A stretch of 64,000 bases of DNA from Sphingomonas colocasiae (GTDB lineage Bacteria; Pseudomonadota; Alphaproteobacteria; Sphingomonadales; Sphingomonadaceae): the NCBI RefSeq assembly GCF_019880585.1, contig NZ_JAINVV010000015.1, forward strand, positions 124,001 through 188,000, given 5' to 3'. Numbering within the stretch: the stretch's first letter is position 1; the number at the start of each line of letters is the position of its first letter. A program made the translations under genes and the position numbers. The notes beneath the pieces were generated by a model, which ran no database searches, was not told where the DNA came from, and saw only the letters and a program-made list of their open reading frames with translations. Positions 51,985 to 61,784 of this stretch are shown one piece after another.

Positions 51985-52208
51985 GCCTGGTGCTTCCGCT
52001 CCGTCGATGCCGGGAATCTCTCCAGCAGATGGGCGGCGCGGGTCGGACGCGGCCGCAGGTCGCCGCCGCAATTTGGGCAGCATCCAGCGAGCGGACCACC
52101 CGCGCAATCGCTGCAGAAGGTGCATTCGAACGAGCAGATGAACGCATCATCCACCTGTGGTGGCAGGTCGCGACCGCAGCGTTCGCAATCCGGGCGCATG
52201 GCGAGCAT
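51981..52208 (-). CDS. Small zinc-ribbon protein, DUF1272 family
   Basis: A 75-residue protein with paired cysteines: C-E-R-C, then [11 protein letters not shown] and CCPNCGG. This matches the DUF1272 pattern, a predicted zinc-binding protein of unknown function. It overlaps the glmM stop (TGATG) and the thiD start, so the three are translationally coupled. Confidence 0.85.
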   Translation of the reverse strand: MLAMRPDCERCGRDLPPQVDDAFICSFECTFCSDCAGGPLAGCCPNCGGDLRPRPTRAAHLLERFPASTERKHQA

Positions 52209-53548
52209 CAGGCGGCGGCGGCCTTCACCGCGTCACAGATGCGATCGACCAGCGTCTCCACCTGCGCGGCATCGTCACCCTCCGCCATCACCCGGATCAC
52301 CGGTTCGGTGCCGGACGGGCGGATGACCAGCCGGCCCTTGCCCGCCAGCTCGGCCTCCGCATCGGCGATCACCGCCTTGACGTTCGCATCCTCCAGCGGT
52401 TTCCCGCCCTTGAAGCGGACATTCTTCAGCAATTGCGGCACCGGTTCGAACAGCCGCAGCAATTCGCTCGCGGGTTTGCCCGATTCGACGAGTTCGGCCA
52501 GGATCTGCAGCGCGGCGACCAGTCCGTCGCCCGTCGTGGCATAATCGCTCAGGATGATATGCCCCGATTGCTCGCCGCCGACATTGAAGCCGCCGGCACG
52601 CATGCGTTCGAGGACATAGCGATCGCCCACCTTGGTCCGTTCGAGCGTCAGCCCCTGCGCATTGAGGTAACGTTCCAGGCCGAGGTTCGACATGACGGTG
52701 GCGACGACGCCATCCCCCGTCAGCCGGCCCGCGCGCGCGAAACTGGTGCCGATCAGCGCCATCAGCTGATCGCCGTCGATGATCGCGCCGGCCTCGTCGA
52801 CCACGATCAGCCTGTCGGCATCACCATCGAGCGCGATGCCGATATGCGCGCCGGAAGCGACGACGGCTTCCTGCAGCGTCTGCGGGGCGGTCGATCCGCA
52901 ATCGCGATTGATGTTGAGGCCGTTGGGTTCGACGCCGAGCGCGATCACCTCCGCGCCCAGCTCCCACAGCGCGGAGGGCGCGACTGCATAGGCCGCGCCA
53001 TTGGCGCAATCGACCACGATCTTGAGCCCGTCGAGCCGCAGATGATCGGGAAAGGCCGATTTGGCGAAATGGATATAGCGGCCGCGCGCATCCTCGACAC
53101 GGCGGGCGCGACCGATCTCGGCGGCGGGCGCCAGTTGCGCGGGCGCATCGATCAGCGCCTCGATCGCGGCCTCGTCCTCGTCGGACAATTTATAGCCGTC
53201 CGGCCCGAACAGCTTGATGCCGTTGTCGGCGAACGGATTGTGGCTGGCCGAAATCATCACGCCCAGATCGGCGCGCATCGAACGCACGAGCATGGCGACC
53301 GCCGGCGTCGGCATCGGCCCGACCAGCACGACATCCATGCCGACGCTGGTGAAACCCGCCACCAGCGCCGATTCCATCATATAGCCGGAAACGCGCGTAT
53401 CCTTGCCGATGACGACGCGGTGTTTGTGATCGCCACGCAGGAAATGCGCGCCCGCCGCCATACCGACCTTCATCGCGATCTCGGCGGTCATCGGCCAATC
53501 GTTGGTCCGGCCGCGAATACCGTCGGTGCCGAAGAATCTGCGAGTCAC
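52208..53548 (-). CDS. glmM: Phosphoglucosamine mutase
   Basis: A 446-residue enzyme that converts glucosamine-6-phosphate to glucosamine-1-phosphate for peptidoglycan and LPS. Motifs are [11 protein letters not shown] at the N-terminus, the active-site serine in [13 protein letters not shown], the metal loop [10 protein letters not shown], and GGEQSGHII. The C-terminal phosphate loop is [16 protein letters not shown]. The start is GTG at 53548 with AGGAAG upstream. Confidence 0.95.
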   Translation of the reverse strand: MTRRFFGTDGIRGRTNDWPMTAEIAMKVGMAAGAHFLRGDHKHRVVIGKDTRVSGYMMESALVAGFTSVGMDVVLVGPMPTPAVAMLVRSMRADLGVMISASHNPFADNGIKLFGPDGYKLSDEDEAAIEALIDAPAQLAPAAEIGRARRVEDARGRYIHFAKSAFPDHLRLDGLKIVVDCANGAAYAVAPSALWELGAEVIALGVEPNGLNINRDCGSTAPQTLQEAVVASGAHIGIALDGDADRLIVVDEAGAIIDGDQLMALIGTSFARAGRLTGDGVVATVMSNLGLERYLNAQGLTLERTKVGDRYVLERMRAGGFNVGGEQSGHIILSDYATTGDGLVAALQILAELVESGKPASELLRLFEPVPQLLKNVRFKGGKPLEDANVKAVIADAEAELAGKGRLVIRPSGTEPVIRVMAEGDDAAQVETLVDRICDAVKAAAA

Positions 53549-53609
53549 TGGCTTGGTCTTCCTCTACGCGATTCGAACTTTGCATTGCCCGGGTAGCTGC
53601 CGAGCAAGC

Positions 53610-54281
53610 CTAACGCCAGAGGCCGACCGCCATGCCGCCGAGCGGGCCATGCGCCCAGGTGGCGACCAGCCACAGCAGCACGCCGCCGGCGACCACCGGC
53701 CAGCGCGGCCACATCGCGCCCAATGCCGCACGCCCGGCAAAGGGGAAAAAGGCGGTGCGCGCCACCCAGCCCCGCCAGTTCGCCCCCATCAGCTTCGCCT
53801 TCTTGGCATCCTGCCCCGCGGCCCCGCCCAGAGCGAGGATCAGGATCGACGCGGTCAGCACCAGATTGGCGGGCGTCGCCCACATCCAGCCATGAACGAT
53901 CGCCCAGAGCGCGAAGGACCACATCATCGGATGCCGCGTGATCGCGAACACGCCGCGCGGCGCCCAATCGGTCACTTTTGCTTCCGGCATCGCAGGATTG
54001 CCGACCAGCGATCCGGCCCACAGGATCGCGGCGAACAGCATCACCAAAGATGCCAGCATCCAGCCCCAATCGGGCGGCGCCCATAGCGGCGCCTGAGGCG
54101 GTACCGCGCGATAGGCGATCACCATCCAGACGAGACTGGCCAGCGCGACCAGCGAATATATCCCGAGAAACGGTCGCGCGCCCAGCCGCGCCACAAGCGG
54201 CGCGCGCAGCGGATGCGACAGCAGGAAATGGCTTCCCACGAACGCGACACACGCGGCGATCAGGGAAGCCATCGGAGTCAT
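53610..54281 (-). CDS. NnrU family membrane protein
   Basis: A 223-residue protein with about six transmembrane helices (LIAACVAFVGSHFLLSH, FLGIYSLVALASLVWMVIAY). The motif FAITRHPMMWSFALWAIVHG carries the histidine pair that typifies NnrU/isoprenylcysteine-methyltransferase-like proteins. NnrU is linked to denitrification in some species, but homologues are common without it. The start is the ATG complementing 54279-54281 with AAGGAG upstream. It follows amidohydrolase 2 by 11 bp, so it is part of the POT operon. Confidence 0.85.
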   Translation of the reverse strand: MTPMASLIAACVAFVGSHFLLSHPLRAPLVARLGARPFLGIYSLVALASLVWMVIAYRAVPPQAPLWAPPDWGWMLASLVMLFAAILWAGSLVGNPAMPEAKVTDWAPRGVFAITRHPMMWSFALWAIVHGWMWATPANLVLTASILILALGGAAGQDAKKAKLMGANWRGWVARTAFFPFAGRAALGAMWPRWPVVAGGVLLWLVATWAHGPLGGMAVGLWR

Positions 54282-54292
54282 GCCGTATCTCC

Positions 54293-55591
54293 TTACCGCT
54301 CGTAGGCCTTGGGAAGCTGCCCTTCGCTTGCTGTGCGATAGCGATCCCTGAGCTTGGTCTGGCGCGATTCCATCGGCTGCTCGACGCCGTCGATCCAGAC
54401 GCGTTCGGCCGCGCTCGACAGTTCCAGCGGATCGCCGTTCCACAGCACGACATCGCCGCGACGGCCCGCGCGGAGCGAACCGATCTCGCCGCCCAGGCCG
54501 ATCGCCTCTGCCGGGGCGGAGGTGATCGTGGCGAAGGCCGCCGCCCAATCGAGCCCGGTCGCCCCCGGCACCTTGCCGAGCGCGACGAGATTGCCCGCAT
54601 ATTGGGTCGACTGGAACGCCATGCGCGATTCATTGTCGCCGATCATGCCGATCGACACCTTCACGCCCGCCGCCTTCATCCGCCCGATATTGGACTGGGT
54701 CGCGGCGAGCGTCTCGAAGCTGTCGGGCAGATCGTTGAGCGCGGAGGCGATGACGGGCACGCCCGCCGCCGCGATCTCGCGCGCGACCGTCCAGCCCTCG
54801 ACCGCGCCGACGAGCACGAGCTTCAGCGCCGGGAATTCGCGGCGAAGCCCCAGCACCGCCAGGATGTCGCTGCCACGCTCGACATGAACGAGCAGCGGCA
54901 TCGCGCCGTTGACCACCGGCACCAGCGCCGCCGCGTCGGCGCGCGGCAGGATCGCATCCTTGCTGTCGCCGTCATAGCCCGCCGGATTGCGCGCATAGGC
55001 CTGCGCGGCCTGAAGCGAGGAGCGGAACTGGAGGAAGGCCGCCGGGCGGCTGCCGCCCGCCTCGCGCGCACCCGTTTCGCCGAATTCGACGAACTGGAAC
55101 GCGCGTGGGCGGGTCACCGCATCCATGTCCGCGCCCAGATCGATCACCGCACCCTGGCCGGCGAACATCGTCGCGCCGGTGCCCGGCGACACGACCGCGC
55201 GGGTCACGCCCTCGATCCGGTTGATCGCGATCGGCGTGCTGCGCGGATTGATCGCGGGCACGATGTCGATCGCGGCGGACCAGATGCTGTTGTTGGCGGC
55301 GACATCGCTGGTCTGGCTGACGCCGTCGACCTCGACGATGCCCATGCGCGTGAAGCCCGCGACGATGCCGGGCGTCACCCATTTGCCGGTGGCGTCGATC
55401 ACCTGCGCCCCGGCAGGCACCGCGACATTGGCGCCGGCCGCAACGACGCGTCCGTTTGCGACCACCACGGTGCCGCGTTCGATCGGCGCGCTGCCGTCGC
55501 CGATCGCGACGGTTCCGCCTGTGATCGCGACGGTCTGCGCCGCTGCGGGCGCCGCGATCAGCGCAGTGCAAGCCAGAAGGAGAGCCCTCAT
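54293..55591 (-). CDS. Amidohydrolase-like protein lacking metal ligands
   Basis: A 432-residue exported protein (signal peptide RALLLACTALIAAPAAAQ). It has the amidohydrolase scaffold (VVVANGRVVAAGAN, GKWVTPGIVAGFT, AGRRGDVVLWNGDPLEL). The metal-binding H-x-H expected after PGI is replaced by A-G-F-T. Other ligand positions seen in its neighbour (HNH, HHA and HSDDA segments) read VHVE, VGAVEG and IGDNES here. It is probably catalytically dead and may be a partner or regulatory subunit of the preceding enzyme. It overlaps that gene (ATGA). Confidence 0.82.
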   Translation of the reverse strand: MRALLLACTALIAAPAAAQTVAITGGTVAIGDGSAPIERGTVVVANGRVVAAGANVAVPAGAQVIDATGKWVTPGIVAGFTRMGIVEVDGVSQTSDVAANNSIWSAAIDIVPAINPRSTPIAINRIEGVTRAVVSPGTGATMFAGQGAVIDLGADMDAVTRPRAFQFVEFGETGAREAGGSRPAAFLQFRSSLQAAQAYARNPAGYDGDSKDAILPRADAAALVPVVNGAMPLLVHVERGSDILAVLGLRREFPALKLVLVGAVEGWTVAREIAAAGVPVIASALNDLPDSFETLAATQSNIGRMKAAGVKVSIGMIGDNESRMAFQSTQYAGNLVALGKVPGATGLDWAAAFATITSAPAEAIGLGGEIGSLRAGRRGDVVLWNGDPLELSSAAERVWIDGVEQPMESRQTKLRDRYRTASEGQLPKAYER

Positions 55592-56991
55592 TTCACGTCT
55601 CCTTCGCCGATCTGGCCCAGTTCGAAGTCACTCACCGGCCTGCGTTTCGGATCGCCCGCATCATACATCAGCGCCCCATCGATCCAGACGCGGTCGGGCC
55701 GGGTGTAGACGCTGAAGGGATTGCCATTCCACAGCACCACATCGGCATTCTTGCCCGGCTTCAGGCTGCCGGTCACATCGCCGATCCCCATCGCCTTGGC
55801 GGGATTCCAGCTCAGCCATGTCCAGGCGACCTCGTCGGAGACCTGGATGCCCATGCGCCGGCCATCGGCGAGCGCCTTGGCCGCTTCCTGGTTCAGCCGC
55901 TGGATGCCGTTGGCGTCGTCGGAATGGACGATCGCACAGGCGCCGGCATTGTGGACCAGCGGGATATTCTCCTTGATCGCGTCGTAGGATTCCATCTTGA
56001 ACCCGTACCAGTCGGACCACATCGCCGCGCAGATGCCGTTCTGCCGCAGCAGATCGGCGATCTTGTAAGCCTCCACCGCATGGTGGAAGGTCGAGACCTT
56101 GTAGCCGAACTCCTTCGACATATCGATCACGAACGCCATCTCGTCGGCGCGATAGCAATGGTTGTGAACCAGGATCTTGCCGTCGAGCACGTCGGCCAGC
56201 GTGTCCATCGACGGATCGCGCGGCTGCGCCTCCCCCTTGTCGCGCTTGCGCTTGTACTCGGTCGCCCGCATCCAGGTGTGGCGGTTGACCGCCATATTGC
56301 CCATCCGGGTGGAGGGAAGCTGGTTGCGGCTGCCATAGACGCGCTTGGGATTCTCGCCGCACGCCATCTTCAGCCCCTGCGGCGCGCCGGGGAACTTCAT
56401 CTGCTGCACGGTGCGGCCCGGCACATTCTTGAGCACGACCGAACGGCCGCCGAACAGATTGGCCGATCCCGGCAGGATCTGGAGCGCGGTGATGCCGCCA
56501 TTGGCGAGCGCGCGGCTGAAGCCCGGATCCTGCGGCCAGACGCTGTGTTCGGCCCAGACCTGCGGGGTGACCGCGCTCGTCGCCTCGTTGCCGTCCGAAT
56601 TGGCCTGGACGCTCGGCGACGGATAATCGCCAAGATGGCTGTGGATATCGATGATGCCGGGCGTCACCCATTTGCCGCGACCGTCGATCGCCGCGACATC
56701 GGCGGGGATCGGCGTATCGGGGCCGCCGATCGCGGTCACCTTGCCTTCGGACAGGAAGACCGTGCCGTTCTCGATCCGGCCGCCCTCGCCGTCGAAGACG
56801 GTCGCGCCGCGGATGACGGTCGCGACACCGGGATAGGCCTTGTAGGTCGACGGATAGGGATCGGCGACAGGTGCCGGCGCCGCCTTCGCGGGCGCGGGCT
56901 TGTCGCTCGCCGTCGCCGGCGGCTCGGACGCGCCGCAGGCCGCGAGCAGGATCGTCGCGGAAAGTACGTTCAGATGCTTATTGAACACCAT
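55588..56991 (-). CDS. Amidohydrolase lipoprotein
   Basis: A 467-residue lipoprotein. Lipobox LAAC lies at residues 17-20 of the sequence started at the ATG complementing 56989-56991. The catalytic domain has the full ligand set: H-x-H in GIIDIHSHLG, then LVHNHCYRAD, STFHHAVEAY and CAIVHSDDANG. The end reads LKPGKNADVVLWNGNPF. Homologues act on imide, dipeptide or related bonds in the periplasm. It overlaps the POT gene by 14 bp at its start and the pseudo-amidohydrolase at its end. Confidence 0.88.
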   Translation of the reverse strand: MVFNKHLNVLSATILLAACGASEPPATASDKPAPAKAAPAPVADPYPSTYKAYPGVATVIRGATVFDGEGGRIENGTVFLSEGKVTAIGGPDTPIPADVAAIDGRGKWVTPGIIDIHSHLGDYPSPSVQANSDGNEATSAVTPQVWAEHSVWPQDPGFSRALANGGITALQILPGSANLFGGRSVVLKNVPGRTVQQMKFPGAPQGLKMACGENPKRVYGSRNQLPSTRMGNMAVNRHTWMRATEYKRKRDKGEAQPRDPSMDTLADVLDGKILVHNHCYRADEMAFVIDMSKEFGYKVSTFHHAVEAYKIADLLRQNGICAAMWSDWYGFKMESYDAIKENIPLVHNAGACAIVHSDDANGIQRLNQEAAKALADGRRMGIQVSDEVAWTWLSWNPAKAMGIGDVTGSLKPGKNADVVLWNGNPFSVYTRPDRVWIDGALMYDAGDPKRRPVSDFELGQIGEGDVK

Positions 56992-58783
56992 GCATCCACT
57001 TCTTGATGAGGGGTGACAGGATAAGGAGGAGGACGCCGATGCCGGCGGACCAGAGGCCGATCGTCCAGAACACGCCGACATAGGTGTCGAGGCTGACCTT
57101 GAGGTTGGTGACCTGGCCGCCCACCGTATCGACGCTGGCGATCTGCGCGACCACGCCGGCGACATATTGCGCGACGGAGATCGACAGGAACCACACGCCC
57201 ATCATCAGGCCGACGACGCGCGCGATCGAGAGCTTGGTGATCATCGACAGCCCGACCGGAGAGATGCACAGTTCCGAGAGCGAATGGATGAGGTAGAGGC
57301 CCGCCAGCCACCAGATCGCGACCTGGAAGCCCTCATCGGCGAAGCCGGTGCCCCAGACGAGCAGCAGGAAGCCCGCGCCCACGCCCATCAGCGCCACGCT
57401 GAACTTCACGGGCATGCTCGGTTCCAGCCCGCGCGCGGCGAGCTTGGACCAGAGGATGCTCAGCACCGGCGCGAACAGCACGATGAACAGCGGATTGAAG
57501 AACTGGGTCTGCGGCGCGGTGATGCTGAACAGGCCGAACACGCTGAGATCGGTATTGCGATCGGCGAACAGCGTGAGCGACGAGCCTGCCTGTTCGAACA
57601 GCGTCCAGAACACGACGTTGAAGACGATGAGGACCATCGCGACGACCATCATCTGGAACTCGGCCTTGCTGCCCTTGAGCGCCGACCAGATGAGGATGCC
57701 GGGCACGGCGATGAGGAAGGTGCCGAACAGCAGCTTGCCCATCAGCGGCAGAGACAGGACATAGCCGATCAGGCCCGATCCCGGCTCCGGCGGGGTCGAG
57801 GCCATCAGGTTGGTGAAGAGGAAATAGAAGAGCGGCACGCCCAGAATGGCGCAGGCATAGATGGTCAGCGACCGATCCCGCACGCCCTCCGGCGGTTCGC
57901 CGAAGCCGGCAAGCTTGCCGCCGTCGAACTGGATGAGCATCCACGAGCAGAACATGCCGAGCGCCGCCAGGCCGAAGCCCGCCCACCAGCCGATCGTGAC
58001 CGCGAGGATCGGACACAGGAGCTGCGAGAAGAACGAGCCGAGATTGATGCCCATGTAGAAGATGGTGAAGCCCGCGTCGCGCCGCCGGTCACCCTGCTCG
58101 TAGAGCTGGCCGACCATGGTCGAGATATTGGGCTTGAAGAAACCGTTGCCCACCGAGACCATCGACAGCGCGATCAGCATGATCATCACATGGAAGGGAC
58201 TGCGATCGCCGCCGGATTCGAAGCCGCCCTTGGCGACGGTGCGCTCGACCGCGCCGCCTTCGCCGAGCAGCGAGACGGTGCCGTCCTCATTGCCCTTGAT
58301 GGCCAGCCGCTTGCCCTGGTCGACGAGATACTGGACCTCCTTGCCGCCCGCCGGGCGATCGACCTGGATCTCGTAGCGCTGCCCGTCGATATTGGCATAG
58401 GGCTTTGCGGTCTCGCCGCCGAAGCACAGCAGCAGATAGCCGAGCGACATGATGATCGCGCCGAACTTCACCGCGCGCTTCGATCCGAGATACTGGTCCG
58501 CCAGATAACCGCCGACCAGGGGCGTCAGGTAGACAAGCGCGGTGTAGCCGCCATAGAGCCCCGTCGCCTCGCGATCGCTGAACAGGAAATGCTGGGTCAG
58601 ATACAGCGTGAGCAGCGCGCGCATGCCATAGAAGCCGAAGCGTTCCCAGGCTTCGGTTGTGAACAGCCGGGCGAGCTGGCGCGGATGGCCGAACCAGGTG
58701 CCGGCCTCCCGATGGATCCCGGCTTTCGTCGGATCCATCGGCGCCGCGCCCGGTTCGACGGGTTCGTCGTTGATGGTGGTCAT
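56978..58783 (-). CDS. POT family peptide transporter
   Basis: A 601-residue proton-coupled oligopeptide transporter. The family motif in TTEAWERFGFYGMRALLTLYL is followed by LVYLTPLVGGYLADQYLG and a second motif FYMGINLGSFFS. Between about the third and fourth helices is a ~75-residue hydrophilic insertion (KPYANIDGQRYEIQVDRPAG) not present in the core fold. The start is ATG 58783. It leads the operon with two amidohydrolases and NnrU; a peptide-like substrate is imported across the inner membrane. Confidence 0.92.
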   Translation of the reverse strand: MTTINDEPVEPGAAPMDPTKAGIHREAGTWFGHPRQLARLFTTEAWERFGFYGMRALLTLYLTQHFLFSDREATGLYGGYTALVYLTPLVGGYLADQYLGSKRAVKFGAIIMSLGYLLLCFGGETAKPYANIDGQRYEIQVDRPAGGKEVQYLVDQGKRLAIKGNEDGTVSLLGEGGAVERTVAKGGFESGGDRSPFHVMIMLIALSMVSVGNGFFKPNISTMVGQLYEQGDRRRDAGFTIFYMGINLGSFFSQLLCPILAVTIGWWAGFGLAALGMFCSWMLIQFDGGKLAGFGEPPEGVRDRSLTIYACAILGVPLFYFLFTNLMASTPPEPGSGLIGYVLSLPLMGKLLFGTFLIAVPGILIWSALKGSKAEFQMMVVAMVLIVFNVVFWTLFEQAGSSLTLFADRNTDLSVFGLFSITAPQTQFFNPLFIVLFAPVLSILWSKLAARGLEPSMPVKFSVALMGVGAGFLLLVWGTGFADEGFQVAIWWLAGLYLIHSLSELCISPVGLSMITKLSIARVVGLMMGVWFLSISVAQYVAGVVAQIASVDTVGGQVTNLKVSLDTYVGVFWTIGLWSAGIGVLLLILSPLIKKWMHGVQ

Positions 58784-58913
58784 GGTTTCAGGCGCTCCCC
58801 CTTGCAGAGCGGTCACGCCGGTTGAGCCGGCGCGATGTGCGGGGGAAACTAGCGCCGAAATCGCGTCTGTGAAGCCATTGTTGCAAATGCGACGGCCTGA
58901 TAGGGGAGCGACC

Positions 58914-59501
58914 ATGTTCAACGACCGCACGTCGCTCCTCACCCATCTGGCCACCCGCCGCTCCGGCAAGCCCCGCGACATGGTCGCGCCCGGGCCGGGC
59001 GACGACGAGCTCGCCGCCATCGTCGAACTGGCCTCGCGCACGCCCGATCACGGCAAGCTGGCACCCTGGCGGTTCGTCAGCGTGGCGGCGGACCAGCGCG
59101 ACGCGCTCACCCGCGTCATCGTCTCCGCCTATCGCGCCGAACGCCCCGAGGCGGGTCGGCTCGAGATCGAGGCGATGGAGCAATATGCGCGCCAGGCGCC
59201 GTCGCTGGTGGTCGCCCTGTTCTGCCCGCGCGAATCGGCGACGATCCCGGCCTGGGAACAGGAATTGTCGGCGGGCGCCGCGTGCATGAACCTGCTCCAT
59301 GCCGTTCACGCCCATGGCTATGTCGGCGGCTGGCTGACCGGATGGCCCGCCTATAGCGAGGCGGTTCGCGACGCGTTCGGCGCACATCCAGAGAAAATCG
59401 CTGGTTTCATCTTCATCGGCTCGCCGTCGCGCGCGCTGGAGGAACGTCCCCGCCCCGCCCCGGGATCGACGCTGACGCGCTGGACGCCGCCCGGCGATTG
59501 A
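58914..59501 (+). CDS. Nitroreductase-family oxidoreductase
   Basis: A 195-residue flavoprotein. ATG 58914 is preceded by AGGGGAG. Features are LATRRSGKPRDM (FMN phosphate), ASRTPDHGKLAPWRFV, AGAACMNLLHAVHAHGYVGGW and IAGFIFIGSPSRALEERPRP. The length and pattern resemble YdjA-type nitroreductases. Physiological substrate unknown. It is divergent from the POT transporter. Confidence 0.9.
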   Translation: MFNDRTSLLTHLATRRSGKPRDMVAPGPGDDELAAIVELASRTPDHGKLAPWRFVSVAADQRDALTRVIVSAYRAERPEAGRLEIEAMEQYARQAPSLVVALFCPRESATIPAWEQELSAGAACMNLLHAVHAHGYVGGWLTGWPAYSEAVRDAFGAHPEKIAGFIFIGSPSRALEERPRPAPGSTLTRWTPPGD

Positions 59502-59539
59502 AGCGTTGCCATTTTCGCGTCTTTGTGTATTATATCAGC

Positions 59540-59896
59540 ATGACAGCGATCAACGGCGATGACACCCCGGTCTATCTCAAGCTGAGAGGCATGATCTCGG
59601 CGATGATCCTCGACGGCGACTATGTCGAGGGCGACCAGCTTCCGTCGGTCCGCTCCTTCGCCGCCGAGCACGGCGCCAATCCGCTGACCGTCGCCAAGGC
59701 CTATCAGAGCCTGCAGGATCGCGGCTTCGTCACCGTCCGTCGCGGCGTCGGCATGTTCGTCGCGGAAGGCGCGCTTGAACGGTTGCGCGACGAGGAGCGC
59801 GAGAGCTTCCTCACCCAGCTCTGGCCGCGCATCCACCAGCATATCGACCGGCTTGGCCTGCGCGCGTCCGACCTGCTGGAACGCACCGAAGCCTGA
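59540..59896 (+). CDS. GntR family regulator, YtrA-like
   Basis: A 118-residue GntR winged-helix protein (PVYLKLRGMISAMILDGD, LPSVRSFAAEHGANPLTVAK, LQDRGFVTVRRGVGMFV) with a short C-terminal tail. This size suits the YtrA subfamily, which usually sits beside ABC transporter genes; none follows here. No ribosome site is present before ATG 59540, and TATTATATCA just upstream may be a promoter or operator, so the mRNA may be leaderless. Confidence 0.85.
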   Translation: MTAINGDDTPVYLKLRGMISAMILDGDYVEGDQLPSVRSFAAEHGANPLTVAKAYQSLQDRGFVTVRRGVGMFVAEGALERLRDEERESFLTQLWPRIHQHIDRLGLRASDLLERTEA

Positions 59897-59920
59897 CTTC
59901 CGATTACCGGCAAAGCCGTC

Positions 59921-60002
59921 GCTCCAGCGAGAGCCGGAGCGATGCAATGCGTCGAACATCATCAGGGCTCGACGATCATATGCCCCCCGGCTTTCGCCGG
60001 GG
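59921..60002. repeat. Pair of REP-like palindromes
   Basis: The first (59921-59940) is GCTCCAGC-gaga-GCCGGAGC with one mismatch. The second (59985-60002) is CCCCGGC-tttc-GCCGGGG followed by TGACA. Both resemble the small palindromic repeats scattered between alphaproteobacterial genes. They lie in opposite orientations between the convergent gntR-type and acyl-CoA dehydrogenase genes and probably end both transcripts. Confidence 0.65.
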
Positions 60003-60026
60003 TGACATGCTGGACAAGGCGCAAAC

Positions 60027-61736
60027 TCAAGCCGCGAACGCGGCCGCGTCCACCGAATAGAGGAGTTCGGCGCCCGCCAGCGCCGACGCCTTCAGGCCTG
60101 CCGCTTCCGGCACGACCTGGCCGACGAAATAATCCGCCGCCGCCCGCTTCATCGCCAGGAAGGCCGGATCACCATCGACGCCCGCCGCGATGCGGCCCTG
60201 ACGCTCCATCAGCCAGCCGCCGACCGCGACCGAGAGCATGGTGAGGAACGGATAGCTGCCCGCCAGCCGATCATCGGGGCCCGAACCGGCGAGATGCGCG
60301 GCAACCGCCTCGACATCGTCGATCAGCGCACGCAGCCCGGCATCCTGCGCCTCGGCGCGCATGTCCGCGATCAGCGCGGCCAGCGGCGCGCCGCCGCCCA
60401 GGCCCAGCTTGCGCCCGACCAGATCGGCCGCCTGGATGCCGTTGGTGCCCTCATAGATGGGCGCGATGCGGATATCGCGATAATGCTGGGCGGCGCCGGT
60501 TTCCTCGATAAAGCCCATGCCGCCATGCACCTGCACGCCGAGCGACGCGACCTCGCAACCGACATCGGTGCCCCAGGCCTTGGCGAGCGGGGTCAACAGA
60601 TCGACGCGATCCTGCGCGTCGGCATCGCCCAGATGCGCGCGGTCGAGCTGGCCGAAGGCGTAATAGATCAGCGCGCGCGCGCCCTGGGTCAGCGCCTTCA
60701 TGCGCAGCAACATGCGCCGCACGTCCGGATGCTCGATGATCGCGACGGGATCGCGCGTCGCGCCGCCCGCGCGCGCGGACTGGATGCGCTCCATCGCATA
60801 GCCGACCGCCTGTTGCGTCGCGCGCTCGGCGATCTGGATGCCCTGCAGGCCGACATTGAGCCGGGCATTGTTCATCATCACGAACATCGCCGCCATGCCG
60901 CCAAATTCGGGGCCGATCAGCTCGCCAAGGCAATCGTCGTTGTCGCCATAGCTCAGCACGCAGGTGGGCGAGGCATGGATGCCCATCTTGTGCTCGATCG
61001 AGACGCAGCGGACGTCGTTATGCGTTCCGTCCGCGCGGACCTTGGGCACGATGAACAGCGAGATGCCGCGCGTACCCGCCGGCGCGCCCGGCGTGCGCGC
61101 CAGCACGAGATGGACGATATTGTCGGTCAGGTCATGCTCGCCGAAGGTGATGAAGATCTTGGTGCCCTTGATCCGGTACAGCCCGTCGCCGGTGGGCGTC
61201 GCGGTGGTGCGAAGCGCGCCGACATCGGATCCGGCCTGCGGCTCGGTCAAGTTCATCGTGCCGTTCCACTCGCCGGTGATCAGCTTGCCGAGATAAGTGT
61301 CGCGCTGGGCATCGGTGCCGGCCGCGATCAGCGATTCGATCGCCGCGGGCGTCAGCATGTTGATCAGCGAAAAGCCCATGTTCGCGGTGCCCAGATCCTC
61401 CATGATCACGGTGCCGAGCACATTGGGCAGCCCCTGCCCGCCATAGGCCTCCGGCGCGCTGATCGTGCCCCAGCCGCCCTCGACAAAGGCCTGATAAGCC
61501 TCACGGAATCCCGGCGGCATCGTCACCTTGCCATCCGCCCAGCGCGCGCCGATCTCATCGCCCGCGCGGTTGAGCGGCGCATATTCGCCCGCCGCGAACG
61601 CCCCCGCCCCTTCCAGGATCGCATCGACCATGTCGGAGGTCGCGGCGGCATAGCGTTCGTGCGCGGTCAGTTCGTTGATGCCGACCACATGATCGAGGAC
61701 GAAGCGCTGTTCGGAAACGGGAGGGTTGTAGCTCAT
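60027..61736 (-). CDS. Acyl-CoA dehydrogenase
   Basis: A 569-residue flavoenzyme that introduces a 2,3-double bond in acyl-CoA. Hallmarks are MNLTEPQAGSDVGAL, GTKIFITFGEHDLTDNIVH, and the catalytic Glu in IYEGTNGIQAADLV. It has the ~150-residue C-terminal extension of larger acyl-CoA dehydrogenases. Substrate chain length cannot be told. It is divergent from tsaC-type gene by 48 bp. Confidence 0.92.
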   Translation of the reverse strand: MSYNPPVSEQRFVLDHVVGINELTAHERYAAATSDMVDAILEGAGAFAAGEYAPLNRAGDEIGARWADGKVTMPPGFREAYQAFVEGGWGTISAPEAYGGQGLPNVLGTVIMEDLGTANMGFSLINMLTPAAIESLIAAGTDAQRDTYLGKLITGEWNGTMNLTEPQAGSDVGALRTTATPTGDGLYRIKGTKIFITFGEHDLTDNIVHLVLARTPGAPAGTRGISLFIVPKVRADGTHNDVRCVSIEHKMGIHASPTCVLSYGDNDDCLGELIGPEFGGMAAMFVMMNNARLNVGLQGIQIAERATQQAVGYAMERIQSARAGGATRDPVAIIEHPDVRRMLLRMKALTQGARALIYYAFGQLDRAHLGDADAQDRVDLLTPLAKAWGTDVGCEVASLGVQVHGGMGFIEETGAAQHYRDIRIAPIYEGTNGIQAADLVGRKLGLGGGAPLAALIADMRAEAQDAGLRALIDDVEAVAAHLAGSGPDDRLAGSYPFLTMLSVAVGGWLMERQGRIAAGVDGDPAFLAMKRAAADYFVGQVVPEAAGLKASALAGAELLYSVDAAAFAA

Positions 61737-61784
61737 GGGACATCCGCTCTTGCCTGTGTGTGGCGCGCGCTATAGCGCCGGCTT

